DNA of 64,000 bases. Source: G963675935 sp963675935. Lineage in GTDB: Bacteria > Planctomycetota > Planctomycetia > Pirellulales > Thermoguttaceae. The notes beneath the pieces were generated by a model. It made no database searches and was not told where the DNA came from. It saw only the letters and a program-made list of their open reading frames with translations. A program made the position numbers and the translations under genes. Each line of letters starts with the position of its first letter. Within the stretch, counting starts at the first letter, position 1. This document shows positions 58,492 through 64,000 of the stretch, piece by piece. The stretch is taken from NCBI GenBank assembly GCA_963675935.2, contig OY780964.2, positions 1,550,001 to 1,614,000 on the forward strand. The letters run 5' to 3'.

Positions 58492-60378
58492 ATGCGATTC
58501 ATTCGTTTAGTCCAACCGCTGGCGGCCGGGCTGCTTGCCGTGGCCCTGTTGTCGGCGGCGGGCTGCCCTTCTTCTTCGGTCGAAAAGGCCGACCCGCCGA
58601 AACCGACACCGACGCCGACGGTTGAACCGATTCAACCGCCGCCGGCCGACGACGCGGCCCTGATGCCTCGTCCGCCGGTTGGCGAGTTTCAGCAGCCGGC
58701 CGTGCAGCCGCCCGCCGATCCGCTGCCCAAGCTCGCGCTGGAGCCAGCCGAACGGCCGATGGCGCCCATCGAAAAGGAGCCGGTCGAAAAGAAGTCGGTT
58801 GAAGAGACGCGGGCGTTGGTCAAGGAATTGCCGGTTCCCATTGAGAAGCCGGCGAAGCCGGCCGCAAAGATCGCGGCGTCAGCCGATCCGGCGACGCCGG
58901 CGGCGGAAGTGACGCAAAACGCGGCGAGGAGACCTCGCACCGGCAAGAACAGCGGCATCCCCTTCGACCCGATCAAGGAGAACGGTCCCATCTTCAAGGA
59001 GTTGCCGGAATTGAAGAAAGATTGGCCGAAGCCGAAGGCCGTGCTGGTCATCACCGGCGTCGAGCGCGGCTACATCGAGCCGTGCGGCTGCGCCGGATTG
59101 GACCGGATGAAGGGCGGCATGACGCGCCGCGCCACGTTCCTCCAGCAGCTTCGCGACGAGAAGGGCTGGCCCACCGTCGCAATCGACGTGGGCGGCCTCG
59201 CACGCGGCTTCGGCCGGCAAGCCGAAATGAAGTTCCACACCCTGGTCGAGGGCAAGGTCAAAATGGGCTACAACGCCGTCGCCTTCGGCGCCGACGATCT
59301 TCGCCTGCCAGCCGGCGAGTTGGTCTCGGTGGCCGCCGAGGTGAACGGTCGGCCGAGCATGTTTCTATCGGCGAACGTCGGGCTGTTCGGCCTCGACCAG
59401 AACATCACGCAAACCCACAGGGTCGTCGAGGCCGGCGGCCGAAAGATCGGCATCACGGCCATCCTTGGCCTCAAATATCAAAAGGAAATCAACAACGCCG
59501 AGATCGAGATGAGCGATCCGGCCACGGCGCTCAAGAAGATCGTACACGAGTTGAAGAAGAAGGCCGATTTTCTGGTGCTTTTGGCCCACGCCACGAGTGA
59601 GGAGGCCGTCGAGCTGGCCAAGCAGTTCCCCGAGTTCAACGCGGTGGTCGTTTCGGACGGGCCGGCAGTGCCGCCGCAGCAGCCGGAAACTGTCAAAGGA
59701 ACCAAGACGTTGCTGATCACCGTCGGCCAGCAGGGGATGTGCGCGATCGCGCTGGGGTTGTACGACGACCCACAAACGCCGTGGCGCTATCAGCGTGTGC
59801 CGTTGGATTCGCGGTTCACGGCCTCGCCCGACATGAAGGCGCTCATGGCCGCTTATCAGGAGCAGTTGAAGAGCGTCGGGTTCGCCGGGCTGGGGCTCCG
59901 GCCGGCCGCCCATCCGAAGGCCGAAACGAACGGCCGATTCGTCGGGTCGAAGAAATGCCAGGCGTGCCACGAAAAATCGTACGACATTTGGAAGAAGAGC
60001 CTGCACTCGAAGGCCTACGACACGCTGGCCAAGCTTGATCCGCCGCGAAATTTCGATCCCGAGTGCGTCAGTTGCCACGTCGTCGGCTGGCATCCGACGC
60101 GATTCTTCCCTTTCGAATCGGGTTTCGAGAGCCTCGAAAAAACTCCGCACCTGACGAACACGGGCTGCGAGGACTGCCACGGGCCGGGCGAGAAGCACGT
60201 CGCCGCCGAGATGGGCGCCGACGAGGCGTTGCAGAAGAAATATCGCAAGGCCGTGGTGATTACCAAGGAGGACTCAAAGAAGCGGCAATGCATGGAGTGC
60301 CACGATCTGGACAACAGTCCCGACTTCGATTTCGACGCCTACTGGCCGCTGGTCGAGCATCGGGAGAAGGAGGAGTAA
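58492..60378 (+). CDS. Multihaem c-type cytochrome lipoprotein with 5'-nucleotidase-like domain
   Basis: 628 residues; AGGA 7 nt before ATG 58492 (a GTG two codons earlier is also open). Lipobox LLSAAGC (Cys ~25), then ~110 residues of Pro/Lys/Glu linker. Residues ~185-450: VLVITGVERGYIEPCGCAGLDRMKGGMTRRA, VAIDVGGLARG, YNAVAFGADDL and LVLLAHATSEEA resemble the metallophosphatase (UshA/SoxB-like) fold, though the standard metal ligands are not all evident. The C-terminal part has four CXXCH sites (CQACH ~489, CVSCH ~525, CEDCH ~560, CMECH ~601), similar to cytochrome c554-type electron carriers. Extracytoplasmic. The reaction is unknown. Confidence 0.85.
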   Translation: MRFIRLVQPLAAGLLAVALLSAAGCPSSSVEKADPPKPTPTPTVEPIQPPPADDAALMPRPPVGEFQQPAVQPPADPLPKLALEPAERPMAPIEKEPVEKKSVEETRALVKELPVPIEKPAKPAAKIAASADPATPAAEVTQNAARRPRTGKNSGIPFDPIKENGPIFKELPELKKDWPKPKAVLVITGVERGYIEPCGCAGLDRMKGGMTRRATFLQQLRDEKGWPTVAIDVGGLARGFGRQAEMKFHTLVEGKVKMGYNAVAFGADDLRLPAGELVSVAAEVNGRPSMFLSANVGLFGLDQNITQTHRVVEAGGRKIGITAILGLKYQKEINNAEIEMSDPATALKKIVHELKKKADFLVLLAHATSEEAVELAKQFPEFNAVVVSDGPAVPPQQPETVKGTKTLLITVGQQGMCAIALGLYDDPQTPWRYQRVPLDSRFTASPDMKALMAAYQEQLKSVGFAGLGLRPAAHPKAETNGRFVGSKKCQACHEKSYDIWKKSLHSKAYDTLAKLDPPRNFDPECVSCHVVGWHPTRFFPFESGFESLEKTPHLTNTGCEDCHGPGEKHVAAEMGADEALQKKYRKAVVITKEDSKKRQCMECHDLDNSPDFDFDAYWPLVEHREKEE

Positions 60379-60440
60379 GCGGTCTCCAGCGGCGCGGCCG
60401 CACGGTCCAAACAAACCGATTGACCTTCCGCCCGCCTCGC

Positions 60441-61199
60441 TCACCCCTGATCGATCAACTTCATGACGTTTTGTGGAATGTTGAAGTTCGCCGAGACGTT
60501 TTGCACGTCGTCGTGGTCGTCGAGCCGGTCCATCAGCCGCAGCACCTTTTGAGCCGCGTCGGGATTGTCGATATCGACCATGTTGCTCGCGATGCGCGTG
60601 ATTTCGCTCGCCTCGGGCGCAATGCCGGCGTCGGCCAACGCCTTCGATACATCGCCGAAGCGGGCCGGATCGCAAGTGACCTCGAACTTGCCGTCGTCGG
60701 TCGGCTGAACATCGTCGGCCCCGGCCTCGAGGGCGACTTCCATCAGCCGGTCTTCGTCAACGGCGCCCTCGGGCACGAGAAACAGGCCCTTCTTCTCGAA
60801 CATCCAGGCGACGCAGCCGGTGCTGCCCAGTTTGCCGTCGGAAAGCTCGAAGATTTTTCGGATTTCGCCGGCGGTGCGGTTGCGGTTGTCGGTCAACACT
60901 TCGCAGAGGACGGCGATGCCGCCGGAACCGTAGCCTTCATAGACGACTTCTTCGAGATTGCCGCCGTCAAGCTCGCCGGTGCCGCGTTTGATCGCCCGCT
61001 GGATGTTCTCCTTGGGCATGCTCACGGCCTTGGCGTCGTCGATGGCGTAGCGCAGTCGGAGGTTGGCGTCGGGGTCGCCGCCGCCGGCCTTCGCCGCGAT
61101 GATGATCGCCTTGGCCAGTCGGCTCCAAAGCTTGCCGCGTTTGGCGTCGACCAGCGCTTTTTTATGTTTGATGCCTGCCCAATGGGAATGACCTGACAT
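60441..61199 (-). CDS. yebC: YebC/PmpR-family protein
   Basis: 252 residues, full length. MSGHSHWAGIKHKKALVDAKRGKLWSRLAKAIIIAAKAGG, NLRLRYAIDDAKAVSMPKENIQRAIKRG, VYEGYGSGGIAVLCEVLTDNRNRTAGEIRKIF and LGSTGCVAWMFEKKG are diagnostic. Recent work on the family links it to relief of Pro-stalled ribosomes as well as transcription; here it shares a window with efpL. Confidence 0.94.
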   Translation of the reverse strand: MSGHSHWAGIKHKKALVDAKRGKLWSRLAKAIIIAAKAGGGDPDANLRLRYAIDDAKAVSMPKENIQRAIKRGTGELDGGNLEEVVYEGYGSGGIAVLCEVLTDNRNRTAGEIRKIFELSDGKLGSTGCVAWMFEKKGLFLVPEGAVDEDRLMEVALEAGADDVQPTDDGKFEVTCDPARFGDVSKALADAGIAPEASEITRIASNMVDIDNPDAAQKVLRLMDRLDDHDDVQNVSANFNIPQNVMKLIDQG

Positions 61200-61231
61200 A
61201 AACTACCTTCTATAGCAAAAAACGAAAATCG

Positions 61232-61364
61232 TAGGTTATGCTTCAGCATAACGCTTTAGGTCTTAGGTCTTGGGGCTTTGGTCTTTGTGCCAAGTCCCAA
61301 GACCAAAGCCCCAAGCCCCAATTGGTTGCGGCTCTGCCGCATCATGCTGAAGCATAACCTCTAC
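61232..61364. repeat. Family F hairpins flanking a family E element
   Basis: AGGTTATGCTTCAGCATAAC (61232-61251) and ATCATGCTGAAGCATAACC (61343-61361) are inverted and enclose a family E element (61257-61322). Possibly a family E element inserted in a family F palindrome. Confidence 0.75.
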
Positions 61365-61387
61365 ATATCTAATCTCCAGTCCCTCCC

Positions 61388-62347
61388 TCACCGCGGCTTG
61401 CGCTTCGACAAACCCTCGGAAGGCGATGGCTTTTTAGCAACGGCGGGTTTCGCCGGTGGTTGTGGCGGCTGCGGCTGCGGTTTTTTTTTGGACGGCTCAC
61501 CGGGCGGCTCGACCGGCGCGGCTTCCACCGGGGGCCGCTTCTTTTTCGCCGCCGATTTTTCCAATGCTTCGGCCGATTTCGGCCCAGCGGCATCGGTTTT
61601 CGCCGGTGTGCGTTCCTTGGCGGCTTTCTCCGCCGGCTCCTGCGATTTCCGCTCGACGCGGGGGATTCGCCGTTTTGGCATCCGGCTCGCGCAGTCGGGA
61701 TCGATCTGAAGCAAAATGTCTCGGATGGCCGCGGAATAGGGATTGGCCGCGAAATCGGCGCCAAGCTCGTGGAGCAGCGAGCCGAACTCCGCGCCCTTCG
61801 CCTTGGCCACCGCGCGCTCCAAGCCCGGCACGACGCCAGCGGCTGCGTCCTTGTCAGTCACCAGGTCTAACACGCGGAGGGCCGCCATCGTGCCGGCGTC
61901 GATCGGAATGGAGTGTCCGCCCAAGGCCGCCTGAACCCCGTAGGACACCACGAACGGCGTCGTCCCGTCGAGCTTTTCGAGCCACGTGACCGTCGGGCCA
62001 AGATTCTTCTTCCGGTGTTCCTCAAGGTCGAAATTGAACGTCGCCTCGAAAATGGCGTGCAGCACCCGCTTGATGCGGTTGGCCGCCGACCGGGAATCGG
62101 GTAGGCAGGCCATCACCTCCGACAGCTCCGAGATCGATGTGACCCGAACCTCGTTCCAGTCGAAAAACGTGTGGACCAAGGCCGCGAAGGCTTCTTCCGC
62201 CGCGTCGTGGCGGGCGCCCTCCAAGCAACAGGCGAATAGCAGATGTTCGAGCACCGAGCGGCCCACGATCGGCGCGGCCGGCTTGTAGTACTTCTTCAGA
62301 ACCTTGTGAATTTTAGCGAATTGCGCGGTGCGACTGACGGCGGTCAT
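61388..62347 (-). CDS. Endonuclease III-fold protein, probably not catalytic, with low-complexity tail
   Basis: 319 residues. Residues ~25-225 follow the HhH-GPD fold (EVRVTSISELSEVMACLPDS, AANRIKRVLHAIFEATFNFDL, WLEKLDGTTPFVVSYGVQAALGGHSIPID, AALRVLDLV). The Gly-rich hairpin and its catalytic Lys (LPGVGRKTA in Nth) are replaced by LDGTTPFVV; the Asp (IDAGT) is kept. No iron-sulfur Cys set. The last ~95 residues are Lys/Pro/Ala/Glu-rich. Its stop region ends 3 nt into the rbfA stop area, so it is likely co-transcribed with rbfA and infB. Confidence 0.7.
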   Translation of the reverse strand: MTAVSRTAQFAKIHKVLKKYYKPAAPIVGRSVLEHLLFACCLEGARHDAAEEAFAALVHTFFDWNEVRVTSISELSEVMACLPDSRSAANRIKRVLHAIFEATFNFDLEEHRKKNLGPTVTWLEKLDGTTPFVVSYGVQAALGGHSIPIDAGTMAALRVLDLVTDKDAAAGVVPGLERAVAKAKGAEFGSLLHELGADFAANPYSAAIRDILLQIDPDCASRMPKRRIPRVERKSQEPAEKAAKERTPAKTDAAGPKSAEALEKSAAKKKRPPVEAAPVEPPGEPSKKKPQPQPPQPPAKPAVAKKPSPSEGLSKRKPR

Positions 62348-62805
62348 GACAAAGGCTCGCTTGTATCTTGGTCGGCCGAGTCCGATCCGTCGGCGTCGGA
62401 AGGCGACTGTTCAAAGGATTCCGCCTCGCTGCCCGGGGCGGCGGTTTCCTCGGGAAGCACTTGCTCCTTGGGAAGCACTTGCTGGAGAATTTGGGCCACG
62501 GCGATCGACCGCTTGATCCCTTGATCCAGCACAAAAGTAAGTTTCGGCGTATAACGGATTTCAATGCGCTCGGCGATTTTCGCTTGCAAAAAACCAGCGG
62601 CGCTCTGCAAACCGCGGAGCGTCAAATTCTGCCTGGTTTCATCTCCCATCACCGAGACGTGAACTTTCGCGTACCGCAAATCGGCCGACGCCTCGACGTA
62701 CGTCACCGTGACGTCCCGAACTCGCGGGTCGCTGATTTCCGTCAAAATTGCCATGCTCACGACCTCGCGGATGGCTTCGGCGGCTCGTTCGGTGCGTCGG
62801 GACAT
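62344..62805 (-). CDS. rbfA: Ribosome-binding factor A
   Basis: 153 residues from ATG 62805 (MSRRTERAAEAIREVVSMAI); the longer open frame upstream runs into a repeat. VRDVTVTYVEASADLRYAKVHVSVMGDE and QSAAGFLQAKIAERIEIRYTPKLTFVLDQGIKRS are the KH-fold core; the acidic tail (~115-153) is extra. 30S maturation factor, downstream of infB as in many bacteria. It overlaps the next gene by 4 nt. Confidence 0.92.
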   Translation of the reverse strand: MSRRTERAAEAIREVVSMAILTEISDPRVRDVTVTYVEASADLRYAKVHVSVMGDETRQNLTLRGLQSAAGFLQAKIAERIEIRYTPKLTFVLDQGIKRSIAVAQILQQVLPKEQVLPEETAAPGSEAESFEQSPSDADGSDSADQDTSEPLS

Positions 62806-62838
62806 GATTCTTAAAACATTCTCGCAATTTAACTTTAA

Positions 62839-62975
62839 CTTGTTCCCACGCTCCGCGTGGGAACACACCCGCTCCGACGCTCCGCGTCGATGAACTGCGA
62901 GTGAATGATTTTTACCGCTACTCTAGGACGCGGAGCGCCCCAACAGTGCGTTCCCACGCGGAGCGTGGGAACGAG
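62839..62975. repeat. Palindromic repeat family C (copy 4) between infB and rbfA
   Basis: CTTGTTCCCACGCTCCGCGT...ACGCGGAGCGTGGGAACGAG with inner arms. It is flanked by near-identical 20-bp direct repeats (62809-62828 and 62977-62996, core TTCTCGCAAT). Confidence 0.87.
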
Positions 62976-62978
62976 TTA

Positions 62979-64000
62979 TTAAAATGTTCTCGCAATCTCC
63001 TCGATCTTGTACGCTTCCAGCAAGTCACCCTGTTTGATGTCGTTGAAACCGGCCAGTTTGATGCCGCATTCGAGGCCCTCGCGGATCTCGCGGGCGTCGT
63101 CCTTCTCACGCTTCAACGATTCGAGAGCGTAGTCGCCGATCACGCGGCTCTCGCGGATCAGCCGCACGCGGGCGTCGCGCTGGATGACCCCGGACAACAC
63201 GCGGCAACCGGCCACCGAGCCAATTCGGCTGACGTGGAAAACCTGCTGCACCAAGGCGCGGCCCAAATCCTTCTCCTGCTTCTCCGGCTTCAACATGCCT
63301 TCCAACGCGGCCTTCAATTCGTCGGCCACCTGGTAGATGATGTCGTAGCGGCGAATCTGTACGCCGAGTTTGTCGGCCAGCGCCCGGGCGCCTTCGTCGG
63401 GCACGACCGCGAAACCGATGACGATGGCGTCGGAGGCGTGGGCCAGATGGACGTCGGCCTCGCTCACCCCACCCACCGTGGCCTGCAAAATCTTGATCTG
63501 CACCTCGGGGTGCTGGAACTTCGAGAGCTCCTTGCGGATGGCCTCGATCGAACCTCGCACGTCGGCCCGAAGGATGATATTGAGTGTCTGTACCTTGCTC
63601 TCCTGCCCGAGACGCTCGTACAGGGTTTCCAAAGTGACGTGCGGCTGGAAATTGCCCAACTCGCGTTGCCGGGCCTCGACCGCTCGCTGCTCGGCCAGTT
63701 GCCGGGCCTGGCTGATGTCGTCGAGTACATAGAACCGGTCGCCGGCGCCGGGGGCGCAGCTCAGGCCCGTTACGTTGACCGGCGTGGAAGGGCCTGCCTC
63801 TTTATACTTTTTCGGAAGATCAAGAGTGTCGTACATCGCCTTGACCCGCCCGTAGGCCGCGCCGCAGACGACCACGTCGCCCACGCGCAGCGTACCCGAG
63901 CGAACCAACAGCTTGGCCATCACGCCTCGGCCCTCGTGCAGCGAGGCCTCGAGGCAAGTGCCGCGGGCGGGCCGATCGGGATCGGCCTTGTATTCGTGCA
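62979..64000 (-). CDS. infB: Translation initiation factor IF-2, C-terminal part (5' end outside window)
   Basis: The frame is open to the window edge (…ADPDRPARGTCLEASLHEGRGV then MAKLLVRSGTLRVGDVVVCGAAYGRVKAM), so the start lies outside. Domains II-IV: LNIILRADVRGSIEAIRKELSKF, ILQATVGGVSEADVHLAHASDAIVIGFAV, the C2 domain VSRIGSVAGCRVLSGVIQRDARVRLIR and GYECGI-like GLECGIKLAGFNDIKQGDLLEAYKIEEIARTF are typical. The GTPase domain is outside the window. Its last codons lie at the edge of the family C element. Confidence 0.93.
   Translation of the reverse strand, partial: HEYKADPDRPARGTCLEASLHEGRGVMAKLLVRSGTLRVGDVVVCGAAYGRVKAMYDTLDLPKKYKEAGPSTPVNVTGLSCAPGAGDRFYVLDDISQARQLAEQRAVEARQRELGNFQPHVTLETLYERLGQESKVQTLNIILRADVRGSIEAIRKELSKFQHPEVQIKILQATVGGVSEADVHLAHASDAIVIGFAVVPDEGARALADKLGVQIRRYDIIYQVADELKAALEGMLKPEKQEKDLGRALVQQVFHVSRIGSVAGCRVLSGVIQRDARVRLIRESRVIGDYALESLKREKDDAREIREGLECGIKLAGFNDIKQGDLLEAYKIEEIARTF

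Overview
The window looks like a chromosomal segment of a planctomycete, probably Pirellulales-like. Supporting signs are a DUF1559 pseudopilin-like protein, a giant secreted repeat protein ending in LAWLYD, GC-rich genes dominated by D/A/R/G, a multihaem cytochrome lipoprotein with a GYIEPCGC motif, and very many dispersed palindromic repeats between (and sometimes inside) genes. No rRNA, tRNA or CRISPR array was recognised.

Layout. 1-4.1 kb: 3' part of a giant secreted leishmanolysin-type metalloprotease/repeat protein. 4.8-6.5 kb: Ser/Thr kinase and convergent ndk. 6.9-14.8 kb: RND efflux module (one lipoprotein adaptor, two permeases). 15.2-17.9 kb: Tat-exported DUF362 protein plus a fused membrane/extracytoplasmic polyferredoxin. 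17.9-19.6 kb: antitoxin-like small protein and a secreted hypothetical. 19.7-21.3 kb: hybrid cluster protein, divergent from an outer-membrane-like protein. 22.6-29.1 kb: four genes in the order and domain architecture of Escherichia coli ynbABCD (CDP-alcohol phosphatidyltransferase, CdsA-like enzyme, hydrolase-methyltransferase fusion, PAP2-dual-specificity phosphatase fusion), followed without a gap by murD. 29.4-31.4 kb: cupin, DUF374 acyltransferase, DUF433/DUF5615 toxin-antitoxin pair. 31.6-33.6 kb: a secreted protein with a truncated duplicate, and an orphan AbrB-like antitoxin.

33.7-41.7 kb (minus strand): a putative type VII secretion-like locus. It has an EssC/EccC-like FtsK/SpoIIIE ATPase with coiled coils around two membrane segments, two WXG100-like proteins and a helical protein, led by an EfpL-type translation factor and split by a 1.7 kb insertion sequence. 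41.8-43.3 kb: proC and a tandemly duplicated membrane gene. 43.7-50.9 kb: priA, a glycosyltransferase, a hybrid histidine-kinase sensor with a CX3CH motif, a TIM-barrel isomerase and scpB. 51.2-58.3 kb: DUF1559 protein, small lipoprotein, DUF4416, WecA/MraY-like transferase, O-antigen-ligase/TPR protein and DUF1573. 58.5-60.4 kb: tetrahaem cytochrome lipoprotein. 60.4-64 kb (minus): YebC, a degenerate endonuclease III-fold protein, rbfA and the 3' part of infB.

The most notable features are the putative T7SS-like locus, the ynbABCD-murD module, and at least ten families of palindromic repeats. Some repeats are nested inside one another, some supply stop codons, and several sit in frame inside conserved genes (murD, scpB, the WecA-like gene, the ligase gene and the polyferredoxin gene).
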